DNA of 48,563 nucleotides from Bryobacter sp. CoA8 C33 (GTDB lineage Bacteria > Acidobacteriota > Terriglobia > Bryobacterales > Bryobacteraceae), in contig JAINDK010000006.1 in NCBI GenBank assembly GCA_019931185.1, positions 1 through 48,563 on the forward strand. Reading direction: 5' to 3'. Position 1 is the stretch's first letter. The number at the start of each line of letters is the position of its first letter. The notes under the pieces are model-generated. The model did no database searches. It was not told where the DNA came from and worked only from the letters and a program-made list of their open reading frames with translations. A program made the translations under genes and the position numbers. Positions 36,267 through 44,433 of the stretch are shown here, one piece after another.

Positions 36267-38473
36267 AGAAGAAAATTTCCCTCCTCGCCCTCGTGCTCAT
36301 AGCGGGCGCACTCGCTGTGCCTTATTTTAGTGCTGCTCCGGCCCGTCAATCGCTTATCAACGCGCTGGAGACGGCTCTATCCCGCCAAGTGCGTATCCAA
36401 GGCCCCACGCGCATCCGCGTTCTGCCCATACCCGCCATTCTTGCCGATGACGTGACCATCGCCGAAGATCCCTCTTTCTCCCTCGAACCCTTCGCCTACG
36501 TCACCACCATCGAAGTCCAGCCCGCTTTTCTGGCCCTCCTTTCCGGCCGTCTCGAACCTGCCCGCATTCGTCTCACCGAGCCCAGCGTCAATCTCATGCG
36601 GTCCTCCCGCGGCTGGAATATCGAATCGCTAATCTCCCGCAAACTGCGCGCTCCGGAACTCGAAGTCCGCAACGGCCGCCTGAACTTCAAACAGGACAAC
36701 CTCAAGAATCCTTTTTATCTGACCAATACCCTGGTTGATATCTCGGCCACCTCCACGGGCGACATCAAGATCTTCGCCTCCGCCGAACCGGCACGGACCG
36801 ACCGCGGCCCTCAGGGCTTCGGAGTCTTCTCGCTTCGCGGTCTAGCTCATATTCCCAATTCCGGGGAACCTACCCTCGATTTCGATCTTGAGTTGCAGCC
36901 CAGCGCTCTGCATGCCTTCAACTTCTTCTTCGGCGCTCGCGGGGTCAATTTCGCCGGTAAGCTCGCTGGAAAAGCCCACATTCAGGGACCTTGGAGCCGT
37001 GCCTCCATCCAGTCAACGCTTCGTTTTGAAGGGCTCGAACCTCAGGGGTTCCTCCCCTTTAGTGGTAAGTCCAATCGGCTCGATCTTAAAGGCACGCTGG
37101 ATCTACCCGGACAACGATTCGCTCTCGACTCCACCGACGGCGATCATCTGCGCGTGCGCATGCGCGCCCGCGAATTCTTCTACTCCCCCCGCGGCGGACT
37201 TCTTCTCGATCTGCGGGGCGTCGCCGCTGCCAAGTTACTCGATCTCGGCCAGGAAGCAAGCGTACCTCTACCGGCCGGAATTCAGGCCGAAGGGCTATTT
37301 CATGGTGTGATCTCCTACACCTGGCCCAGCCGCGAGCACGTGCCTGCTCAAGGTATGGTCTGGTTCAGCGGGGCCAAACTCGTCTTGCCCGATCAACCCC
37401 CACTCACGATTCCCGAAGCCTTTGCTACCGTCGACGGCTCACACTGGCGCCTCCAACCCGCGCCCGTTGGCGTCGGGGAGTCCCAAAATGCTGTTTTTGA
37501 AGTTGACTGGAATGCTCGCAACGGTGCCCTCAAACTCGACATTGCCACGCAATTGGTCAGCGTGCGGGGATTGAAGACCGGTCTAGGTCTCCTCGTGCAA
37601 GCCTCATCGCTTCCCTTGCTGGCTCAATCCCAAAGCGGAAGCTGGCAAGGCAACCTCCGCTACCAGCGCAACGAGGATGCCGATCCGGGCCAGTGGTCCG
37701 GCCAATTTACCGTGCGTAACCTGGAAGTCGATCTAGAGGGCGTTCCTGGGCATGTCATGATTTCCACAGGCGCCATCTCCTTCAATCCCGCCTCCACGCA
37801 AATCCGCCGCCTTCGCGCCGAATGGGATGGCGCGGAGTTCGAGGGCGCGTTGACCTTGCCATCCCGTTCCGATGGTCCGGTTTCCCTCAATCTGGTTTGC
37901 CCCGAAGCAAGCGGCGCCACAATCGAAAAACTCCTTGGCCCCGCCCAGCGTCCTCCAACTGGATTGCTCGAGAAAATGCGCTTGCGCCGCGCCGCATTCC
38001 CCGATTGGCTCCGCCGCCGCCACGTCGTCGGCCGCATCGTAATCAAGTCCTTGAACTTGGCTGGAGCCGTCCTGTCTCCGGTCTCGCTGCAAATCAATTG
38101 GCGCTCCAGCAAGGCCGAGGCCCTCCTGGCGCCCTCCGATCTCACGCTGCCCGGCCAGCCCGGAGCCGCCCGCCTTGAAGGCAAAATCAGCACCGACTTC
38201 TGGCAACCCAACCCGCTCTACCGCTTCGAAGGCCTGCTCGCCCATTGGCCCCTCGATCGTGGCCAGGCCGCCGGAGCACTTAATCTCCGGATGGCTTTCC
38301 TCGATGCCTCCCTCCTGGGCAGCCTTGACGGCGAGCTTGCCCTCACCTCCCCGGAAGCTGCTCGCATCCTCCTGCGTCAGGGCAAGCTCACGCTCGAATG
38401 GCCAGATGGCCGCCGCAAGTCCCTGATGCTTTCCCCTCCTTACTGGCCGTTTTCCTGGCCTGTTGAGCCATAG
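36263..38473 (+). CDS. AsmA-like envelope protein
   Basis: This 736-residue protein has one N-terminal membrane anchor (ISLLALVLIAGALAVPYF) followed by a long beta-rich periplasmic region. AsmA/DUF748-type features include ALSRQVRIQGPTRIRVLPIP, DDVTIAEDPSFS, LLSGRLEPARIRLTEPSVNL and WNIESLI in the N-terminal 125 residues. AsmA-family proteins are bridge-like proteins of the cell envelope thought to move or organise lipids between membranes. The gene starts 4 bases inside the mocA-like gene, though no functional link is obvious. Its 3' end overlaps the convergent NadD-like gene by 34 bases. Confidence 0.7.
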   Translation: MKKKISLLALVLIAGALAVPYFSAAPARQSLINALETALSRQVRIQGPTRIRVLPIPAILADDVTIAEDPSFSLEPFAYVTTIEVQPAFLALLSGRLEPARIRLTEPSVNLMRSSRGWNIESLISRKLRAPELEVRNGRLNFKQDNLKNPFYLTNTLVDISATSTGDIKIFASAEPARTDRGPQGFGVFSLRGLAHIPNSGEPTLDFDLELQPSALHAFNFFFGARGVNFAGKLAGKAHIQGPWSRASIQSTLRFEGLEPQGFLPFSGKSNRLDLKGTLDLPGQRFALDSTDGDHLRVRMRAREFFYSPRGGLLLDLRGVAAAKLLDLGQEASVPLPAGIQAEGLFHGVISYTWPSREHVPAQGMVWFSGAKLVLPDQPPLTIPEAFATVDGSHWRLQPAPVGVGESQNAVFEVDWNARNGALKLDIATQLVSVRGLKTGLGLLVQASSLPLLAQSQSGSWQGNLRYQRNEDADPGQWSGQFTVRNLEVDLEGVPGHVMISTGAISFNPASTQIRRLRAEWDGAEFEGALTLPSRSDGPVSLNLVCPEASGATIEKLLGPAQRPPTGLLEKMRLRRAAFPDWLRRRHVVGRIVIKSLNLAGAVLSPVSLQINWRSSKAEALLAPSDLTLPGQPGAARLEGKISTDFWQPNPLYRFEGLLAHWPLDRGQAAGALNLRMAFLDASLLGSLDGELALTSPEAARILLRQGKLTLEWPDGRRKSLMLSPPYWPFSWPVEP

Positions 38474-39057
38474 AGCACCCCCACGCGCCGGCGAATCGCT
38501 GCTGGAACCAGATTCTCCCAATTCCCTCCCGCATCAATGCGCTCCCTCACCACCGTGGAGCTGATTTCCGGCGCATGATGTTCCAGCCATTCGATGTACG
38601 GCGAAAATTTCTCGGGTGGCTCCCATAGAGCCGCCCGGCGTGCGCTCAGTAACCGATGACGCTCCAAGTTTTCAAGCAGATACCTTTCTGTTTCCTCCTG
38701 CTTCCAGCCATATTCCCATTCCACCAACCGTCGCGCTCCGTCCTCGCCCATTAGCAAAAGCACTTCCGGTCCTTGCAACGCTTGTTCTGCCTCCCCGGCA
38801 ACATCAAAAAACAGATTTCCTTTCGATACTGCAACTGGATGGTCCGTCGCTTCGAGCAACAAACCCAATCGCGCCTCCATTGGCACCCTCTCGTATCGTT
38901 TGTGTGGAAACGATTCCGGCATCACCCACAGCACCTCATCGACGCGGCTCAACGCTGCTTCCGCCAGCGACACGTGCGCCACCGTGGGCGGATGAAATGC
39001 TCCGCAAAACACCGCGATGGAACGGGTGCCCTTCTTCGTACGTCTCAAAAAATGCAT
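38440..39057 (-). CDS. NadD-like nicotinate-nucleotide adenylyltransferase family protein
   Basis: This 205-residue nucleotidyltransferase has the nucleotide-binding start IAVFCGAFHPPTVAHVSLAE; the usual GGTFDPPHxGH motif is altered to CGAFHPPTVAH, so the (H/T)xGH signature is TVAH. The family's ISSTxIR motif is present as ISSTVVRERI. DEVLWVMPESFPHKRY fits the substrate-binding part of NadD, which adenylates nicotinate mononucleotide in NAD synthesis. Because the active-site motif deviates, it may be a paralogue with another substrate rather than the essential NadD. It ends 34 bases inside the convergent AsmA-like gene and is divergent from the zinc-ribbon gene across a 56-base gap. Confidence 0.65.
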   Translation of the reverse strand: MHFLRRTKKGTRSIAVFCGAFHPPTVAHVSLAEAALSRVDEVLWVMPESFPHKRYERVPMEARLGLLLEATDHPVAVSKGNLFFDVAGEAEQALQGPEVLLLMGEDGARRLVEWEYGWKQEETERYLLENLERHRLLSARRAALWEPPEKFSPYIEWLEHHAPEISSTVVRERIDAGGNWENLVPAAIRRRVGVLYGSTGQENGQ

Positions 39058-39113
39058 TCCCTTGCTTCTAATTTAGAACGCAATAAGACGATACACTCGT
39101 AGAGAAACACCTC

Positions 39114-39911
39114 ATGTTTACCTGGATTTGCCCGAAGTGCGGAAAAGAAGTCGGCCCTTCTTATTCCGAATGTCCATTCTGTGCGGAAGCCGCGTCCGCG
39201 GGCCCCAAGCCCCCGCAGCAGGCCTACCCTCCGCCACAGGCTTTCCCTCCTCAGGGTTATCCACCTCCCTACCCGCAGCCCCCTTATTCTCAACCTCAAT
39301 ACCCGCCCCCACCTTACCCCCAGGCCCCTTATCCACAGCCTCCCTATGCCCAGCCGCCGCAATATCCTCAACCGCCTTACCCATCTACTCCGCCTGCTCC
39401 CGCCGCTGCTCCCGCTCCCGCCCCCCAAACCTATACGCTCACCGAGCCCGCGCGCAGACCAATCCCAGGCTGGCTGGCCGCCCTGCTTGCCTTTGCCGCC
39501 ATTAGCGCGATCGTTTACGGCATCGTTTCTTATTCCCGGAGCAACCGCGATAATTCCACTGCTAAGTCCGCTGAAAACAAAGAGCGCGCCGCCACGGCCC
39601 CCTATGCCAAGTATCTTGAACTCACCGGCTTTCGCATGCTTGAGGCTCCTGGCAAGAAACTGCGGATTCAGTTTCTCGCCGTCAATCATGGTTCCGCCGA
39701 TTTGCCCAACATTTCCGGCACCATCACCCTGCGCATCAAAGGCTCTCCAGAGGCTGAGCCCGCCGCGACATTCGCCTTTAACATCTCTAGTCTCCCCGCT
39801 TTTGAGGCCAAGGATGTCACCATCAAGGAATTTTCTCAACAGCGCAAGTTTTTTGACATGCCTGACTGGCAGTTTATTGAGCCGGTCGTCGAATTCACCG
39901 CTCCCGAGTAG
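39114..39911 (+). CDS. Zinc-ribbon, proline/tyrosine-rich single-span membrane protein
   Basis: This 265-residue protein has a modular layout. A zinc ribbon occupies residues 6-23 (CPKCG...CPFC, Cys6, Cys9, Cys20, Cys23). A proline-rich tract (31-105) is built from P-x-Y and PPYPQ units. One membrane helix follows (about 118-139, GWLAALLAFAAISAIVYGIV), then a C-terminal extracytoplasmic domain of about 120 residues (FRMLEAPGKKLRIQFLAVNH; FNISSLPAFEAKDVTIKEF). The last domain resembles conserved beta-sandwich segments of unknown function. Zinc-ribbon/proline-rich membrane proteins are common in acidobacteria; the role is unknown. Its stop lies 17 bases inside the convergent gene. Confidence 0.7.
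   Translation: MFTWICPKCGKEVGPSYSECPFCAEAASAGPKPPQQAYPPPQAFPPQGYPPPYPQPPYSQPQYPPPPYPQAPYPQPPYAQPPQYPQPPYPSTPPAPAAAPAPAPQTYTLTEPARRPIPGWLAALLAFAAISAIVYGIVSYSRSNRDNSTAKSAENKERAATAPYAKYLELTGFRMLEAPGKKLRIQFLAVNHGSADLPNISGTITLRIKGSPEAEPAATFAFNISSLPAFEAKDVTIKEFSQQRKFFDMPDWQFIEPVVEFTAPE
39204..39428 (+). repeat. Degenerate repeat encoding PPYPQ-type proline/tyrosine motifs
   Basis: About 225 bases inside the zinc-ribbon gene encode irregular repeats of Pro-Pro-Tyr-Pro-Gln. At DNA level the units are similar but not identical (cccccttattctcaacc, cccccaggccccttatcc), pointing to expansion of a short tandem unit followed by drift. It is expected to be a disordered linker. Confidence 0.6.
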
Positions 39912-41334
39912 CCAAAGCTTCGCGCGCCAGCTTGTGGCGCGGGTCGATCTCAAGCGCCCGGCGAAAGTCCGCCTCCGCGGCCTCCTTCTGCCCCAAGACC
40001 CGCAGCGCCACGCCCCGGTTGTACACATGCGAAGCCACCCCCGGTTTGATGGCCAACGCCTTCCCGAAAGCCTGTAACGCTTCCGGCACTCTTGCTGTTT
40101 CGAGATAGAGACGCCCCAACTCGGTCTGATGTCCAGCGTTCTCCGGCGCCGGGTTCTGTTCGAGCAATGCCAATGCTTCCCCAGGCGGCAAATAGCGCGC
40201 ATATTGCAAGATCGCCGCCTGTTCGCCCGGTTGCCGCCGCACCGTCGCCGCCCATAGTTCTACTGGTTTCGCGTAAAGCTCCGCCGACCATTGCCAGGCC
40301 ACCGCCGCCAAACCCAACACCGCCGCCAGCTTCCACTTCCATCCCCCCACCGGCAATGCTGCCGCCAGCAGAGCAATTGCCAGATAGAGCCTCCGTCCCG
40401 CTGCCCAATCATCGAGCGGCAAGAAACTTGAGGTAGGCAGCAAACTCACCCAGGCCGCGGCGATCCAAAACGCCGCCCCCGCCCGCTCGAAATGCTTGCG
40501 GCCTATCCACAGTCCCCACAAGGGCACAATCCAAAGCAATACCCCCCAAGGCGGCAAGCGCTGCGTCGGCCAGCGTAAGCCGATGAACTCCGGCCATGCC
40601 AGTTGCTTGGCGTAGAAAACCATCGCCAGCGGCTGCGACGCCAGATACTCCCACACTCCCACTCGCGCCCCCGCCCCGGCTCCAGTTCCCGCCTCCCGTG
40701 CCGCCGCCCACAGCAGCCCCGCCCCAGCCACTGTTGCCATCCCGTACATCAGCCCGATCCAGCGCCACTCCCGGCCGTTCCGCGAGATCGAAAAGTGCAA
40801 CAGCGTTAACACCAACGGAAATGCCACGGCCTCTTCCTTGGCCGCCAGAGCCAGCCCATAAAACAAAACCGTCCAGCCATGTTTTCCCCGCAGCCACAGC
40901 TCCAGCCCGACCCATAACAGTAATCCCATCAAAACCACCGGTCGGCTGAATACATACAGCACCGACTCGGCCTGCAAGGGATGCACGGCAAAAAGGGCCG
41001 CTGCCACCAGCGCCCTCTCCGGGCCCACGATCCGCCGCAGCGCTCCAAAGCAAAACTGCACCGCCGCGGCGTGCAGCAGAATGTTTGTCAAACGGTAGGC
41101 CCACGGCGCTGCTCCGCTGCTTTGCAAATTCAGCCAATAAGTCAGATAAGTCAGTGGACGCGGCCGCGCCAGCGACGGCCAGCCCTCCTCCGGCAACGAA
41201 AAGTCGTCGAGTAGCCAATCCCCGGGCAGTCCCGCCAGCCAGACGCAGGACAGCAACAATAGCGCGTATCGATGGAAACCCTTTGTTATGCTGCTATTTT
41301 CCCATGGCGATCCGGCCCAGGACGAAAGCAGCAC
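39895..41334 (-). CDS. Multi-pass membrane protein with C-terminal TPR, GT-C/TMTC-like
   Basis: The protein has 479 residues. About 8-10 hydrophobic helices fill residues 20-370, and TPR motifs occupy the last ~90 (HQTELGRLYLETARVPEALQ; SHVYNRGVALRVLGQKEAAE). The first loop carries GDWLLDDFSLP, a paired-acid motif like that of GT-C glycosyltransferases such as the TMTC/O-mannosyltransferase group, which also end in TPRs. LTYWLNLQSSGAAPWAYRLT and HPLQAESVLYVFSRPVVLM match that group's conserved text. It probably transfers a sugar from a lipid-linked donor outside the cytoplasm; donor and acceptor are unknown. The annotated ATG overlaps the start of nth on the opposite strand by 31 bases; a later alternative start is possible. 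The end overlaps the zinc-ribbon gene. Confidence 0.7.
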   Translation of the reverse strand: MLLSSWAGSPWENSSITKGFHRYALLLLSCVWLAGLPGDWLLDDFSLPEEGWPSLARPRPLTYLTYWLNLQSSGAAPWAYRLTNILLHAAAVQFCFGALRRIVGPERALVAAALFAVHPLQAESVLYVFSRPVVLMGLLLWVGLELWLRGKHGWTVLFYGLALAAKEEAVAFPLVLTLLHFSISRNGREWRWIGLMYGMATVAGAGLLWAAAREAGTGAGAGARVGVWEYLASQPLAMVFYAKQLAWPEFIGLRWPTQRLPPWGVLLWIVPLWGLWIGRKHFERAGAAFWIAAAWVSLLPTSSFLPLDDWAAGRRLYLAIALLAAALPVGGWKWKLAAVLGLAAVAWQWSAELYAKPVELWAATVRRQPGEQAAILQYARYLPPGEALALLEQNPAPENAGHQTELGRLYLETARVPEALQAFGKALAIKPGVASHVYNRGVALRVLGQKEAAEADFRRALEIDPRHKLAREALATRER

Positions 41335-41966
41335 GCGAATTGCGTCTTCAGTCCATCCTCCAACTCCTCGACGAAATGTATCCTGACGTTACCTGCGCCC
41401 TCTTCCATCGCAACGCCTGGGAACTGCTCGTCGCCACTATCCTCAGCGCCCAATGCACCGACGAACGCGTCAATCTGGTCACGCCTGGGCTCTTCCGCAA
41501 GTACCCCCGCATCGAGGATTTCGCCGCCGCCACCCCCGAAGCACTCGGCAAGGATATCTACTCGACGGGCTTCTACAACAACAAGGCCAAAAGCATCATT
41601 GGCGCCGCTAAGCGCATTCTCAGCGTCTTTGGCGGTGAGGTTCCCGCCGATATCGATTCGCTGCTCTCCGTGCCCGGCGCTGCCCGCAAGACCGCCAATG
41701 TCGTTCTCGGCACTGCCTTCGGTATCGCCAGCGGTGTTGTCGTCGATACCCACGTTTCCCGCATCTCCCAACGGCTGGACCTCACCCGGTTCTCCGACCC
41801 CGTCCGCATCGAAAAAGATCTAGTCCGCATCCTTCCGCGCGACCGCTGGATCAGCTTCTCCCACCAACTCATCCACCACGGCCGCAACCACTGCAAAGCC
41901 CGCAATCCCAATTGCCGCGATTGCCCTTTAAATCACCTCTGCTACGCCAAGGATAAGAATGCTTAA
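41304..41966 (+). CDS. nth: Endonuclease III
   Basis: This 220-residue base-excision-repair glycosylase/AP lyase removes oxidised pyrimidines. The helix-hairpin-helix contains SVPGAARKTANVVLG with catalytic Lys129; the usual LPGVGRKTA is altered to VPGAARKTA. The catalytic Asp is Asp148 (VVDTHVSRISQRL). The C-terminal [4Fe-4S] cluster ligands Cys197, Cys204, Cys207 and Cys213 have the standard C-x6-C-x2-C-x5-C spacing. The start at 41304 gives the usual family length (~210-220); upstream in-frame extension to 41085 lies in the opposite gene and is rejected. It overlaps the following lipoprotein gene by 8 bases. Confidence 0.93.
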   Translation: MAIRPRTKAARELRLQSILQLLDEMYPDVTCALFHRNAWELLVATILSAQCTDERVNLVTPGLFRKYPRIEDFAAATPEALGKDIYSTGFYNNKAKSIIGAAKRILSVFGGEVPADIDSLLSVPGAARKTANVVLGTAFGIASGVVVDTHVSRISQRLDLTRFSDPVRIEKDLVRILPRDRWISFSHQLIHHGRNHCKARNPNCRDCPLNHLCYAKDKNA

Positions 41967-42432
41967 GCCCTGCTGCTTCCTCCTCGTCTCCCTGCTGCTT
42001 ACCTCCTGCGTCGATTTCACCAACCGCTTCGCCCCGTCGCGCGCCCGCCATCCCGACAACGGCCCCGACCCGCGTGGGCTCAACTCCTTCTTCGATATGA
42101 AAGACGCCACCAGCCTCCGCCACTTCGCCTGGGGTATCTCCCCCGCCGCCTTCGACGGAGAGAAACGCAAGATCGAAGCCCGCGCTGCCCTGCGCTTCCG
42201 CATTGTTGATCCCAACGGCCTCAAGTTCAGCGCCGACCTCCATTCTCCACTCCCCCAAACGATTCGCTTCAAGCTCAATGCCCGGCTTCTCGGCGAACTC
42301 GAGGCTAACGGCGACTTCCACTTCGAGGCCCCCACCATCGCCTCCGACTTTGTTCCTGGTGAAGCCGCGCTCTTGGAAATCGAATCACCCAATGGGCTTT
42401 CCCTGCGCCGCGCCGGCTTTCTCAAGCCATGA
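41959..42432 (+). CDS. Small lipoprotein of unknown function
   Basis: This 157-residue protein has a type II signal, CCFLLVSLLLTSC, with lipobox LLTSC (Cys17), so it should be lipid-anchored. The mature part (RKIEARAALRFRIVDPNGLK; RFKLNARLLGELEANGDFHF) looks like a small beta domain. No family was recognised. It is translationally linked on both sides: it starts 8 bases inside nth and ends 4 bases inside the following membrane protein gene. Confidence 0.65.
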   Translation: MLKPCCFLLVSLLLTSCVDFTNRFAPSRARHPDNGPDPRGLNSFFDMKDATSLRHFAWGISPAAFDGEKRKIEARAALRFRIVDPNGLKFSADLHSPLPQTIRFKLNARLLGELEANGDFHFEAPTIASDFVPGEAALLEIESPNGLSLRRAGFLKP

Positions 42433-44429
42433 CCGCCTTGCTCTATATCGCCCTCGGCTGGGTGATCACAATCGGCGCCGCCCTCTCTCTCGGCATTCTA
42501 ATCCTCCGCCGCCTCCGCCTCTACCGTCAAGATTGGGAATCGACTCTGCTGGCCTTCTATGCCGGTTCCGCCGCCCTGAGCCTTCTCGTCTTCACTCTTG
42601 CTTCTGTCCGTCTCATCCATAAGCCAATTGTCTATGCGCTCGGCCTTGGCCTCATTCTCGCCGTCCGCCCCCGGATCCCCCGGATTCCCTGGCACTGGTC
42701 CGCCCTGCCCTTTCTCCCTCTTACCGTCCTGTACTGTACGCATGCCCTCGCCCCCGAACATTCCCCAGACGGCATGAGCTATCACCTAGGTCTTGTCGCC
42801 CGCTATTACCGCGCCCATGGTTTCGAGATGGTGCCCACCAATCTCTACGCCTTCCTTTCGCAGGGGCTCGAAATGCTCTTCCTCTTTGCCTATGCCATGG
42901 GCCGCCACTCCGCCGCCGCTCTCGTCCACTTGACCTTCCTGCTCAGTCTCCCGCCATTGCTGGCGGTTGCCGGCGGCCGCGCCGGCTGGTTTGCCGGACT
43001 CTTTGTTTTTTCTCTCCCCGTGGTTGGCATCGATGGCATCAGCGCCTACAACGATGTCGCCCTGGCCGCCGTCGTTTTTGCCTCCTGGTATTGCATCCAA
43101 AATTGGCACACCACCCAGTCCTCCGCCTGGGTTTCCCTCGCCGCCCTTCTGGCCGGCTTCGCTTTTGCCATCAAGTTCACCGGCGTTGTTGCGCTCCTCT
43201 TCCTCCTGCCCGCTTGGCGCCTCTGGCCCGTCTGGGCCCTCGCGCTTCCCTCCATCCTCCCCTGGCTCCTCCGCAACTGGTTCTGGTCCGGCAATCCCCT
43301 CGCTCCCTTTTTCAACGATTGGTTTCCCAATCCCTATTTCAATGCCGAATTCGAACAGCAGTATCGTGCCTTCCTCCGGCATTACGATCTCACCAGCCTT
43401 TCGGCTTGGCTCCGCGAAATCGTTCTTGGCGGGCCCCGCTTGTCCGGTACTCTCGGTCCACTCGCTCTCGCACTCCCTCTCGCTCTGCTGGCCGCCCGCC
43501 GCCATCCGCGCCTCCTGCTCGGCGCCGCCATCGCTCTCAGCATCTACCCCCTCAACATCGGTGTCCGTTTTCTTATCCCCGCTCTGCCCTTTCTCGCCTT
43601 GGCCTTGAGCCATGCACTCCCCCGTCTCGCCCTGCCCCTCGCGCTCGCTGCCTCCCTCCTCGCTTGGCCTTCGGTTTTTTCCCTTTACGCTTCCCCACAC
43701 ACCTGGTTTCTCGAAAAACTTCCTTGGCGCGCTGCCCTTCGCCTCGAATCCGAAGACGGCTTCCTCACCCGCAAGTCCGCCGGCTACGTCACCGCCCGTC
43801 TCATCGAACAAGTGGTGCCTCCCGGAGAGTCCGTCTTCGCGCTCTCTCCCATCCCGGAAAGCTACACCAGCCGCAATATCCTCATCGGCTACCAGTCCAC
43901 GCAGGGCCAGCAGCTTTCTCATGCCTTGGCCGCCCCCATCTACGACGGCTACCAAGCTTCCCAAGTCTTTGCCTGTCCCACCGGTGACATTACCGTCGAG
44001 GCCGACTCTCCAGACAGCTTCTCCATTTCCGAGATCGAACCCCGTCCGCAATCCATCCAGTGCTCCCGCCATCCCTGGGACACTCCTCTTGCCATCGATC
44101 GCAACCCCGCCACCCGCTGGCGCACCTGGGGCGCTGCCCGTTCAGGCGACCATTGTTCGCTGTCTCCCTCTCAGTCCTACCGCCTCTTCATCACCCCCGA
44201 TCAATGGAACCTCCAACTGCGCGGTTGTCATCGCGAACTTACCCCATATAGCGCCGATTACAGAGAGGCGGCCCGGCGATTTTTCCTGAGCCGACAGATT
44301 CGCTATCTTGCCATCGATGCTCCGGATTATCCTGCCCGAGACATGCGGGAAAATGCCAAGCTTTGGCCACTGGATCTGTTAGCCGAGCGCGGGACGATGC
44401 GTCTGTACCGCTGGCGCTTGGCTCCATAA
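42429..44429 (+). CDS. Polytopic membrane protein, probable GT-C-type glycosyltransferase
   Basis: This 666-residue protein has about 11-13 hydrophobic helices over residues 5-440 and then a ~220-residue soluble C-terminal part. The first large loop has APEHSPDGMSYHLGLVARYY; the acidic residues just after the first helices fit the catalytic loop of GT-C enzymes such as ArnT or PMT relatives, although the match is weak. The C-terminal segment (PPGESVFALSPIPESYTSRN and onwards) is probably periplasmic. Together with the TMTC-like gene nearby it suggests envelope glycosylation, but substrates are unknown. It begins 4 bases inside the lipoprotein gene and ends 4 bases before the next. Confidence 0.6.
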   Translation: MTALLYIALGWVITIGAALSLGILILRRLRLYRQDWESTLLAFYAGSAALSLLVFTLASVRLIHKPIVYALGLGLILAVRPRIPRIPWHWSALPFLPLTVLYCTHALAPEHSPDGMSYHLGLVARYYRAHGFEMVPTNLYAFLSQGLEMLFLFAYAMGRHSAAALVHLTFLLSLPPLLAVAGGRAGWFAGLFVFSLPVVGIDGISAYNDVALAAVVFASWYCIQNWHTTQSSAWVSLAALLAGFAFAIKFTGVVALLFLLPAWRLWPVWALALPSILPWLLRNWFWSGNPLAPFFNDWFPNPYFNAEFEQQYRAFLRHYDLTSLSAWLREIVLGGPRLSGTLGPLALALPLALLAARRHPRLLLGAAIALSIYPLNIGVRFLIPALPFLALALSHALPRLALPLALAASLLAWPSVFSLYASPHTWFLEKLPWRAALRLESEDGFLTRKSAGYVTARLIEQVVPPGESVFALSPIPESYTSRNILIGYQSTQGQQLSHALAAPIYDGYQASQVFACPTGDITVEADSPDSFSISEIEPRPQSIQCSRHPWDTPLAIDRNPATRWRTWGAARSGDHCSLSPSQSYRLFITPDQWNLQLRGCHRELTPYSADYREAARRFFLSRQIRYLAIDAPDYPARDMRENAKLWPLDLLAERGTMRLYRWRLAP

Positions 44430-44433
44430 GCGA

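Noticed and set aside
39204-39428. Tandem-repeat array that might resemble CRISPR
   Set aside because: The units are short, unequal and in frame, encoding proline/tyrosine motifs; there are no spacers of constant length.
42786-44072. Minus-strand open frame of 428 codons antisense to the polytopic membrane protein
   Set aside because: It is Gly/Glu-rich, lacks any fold or motif, and mirrors the codon structure of the real gene on the plus strand. The same holds for long antisense frames at 47217-48218 and 29582-30505.
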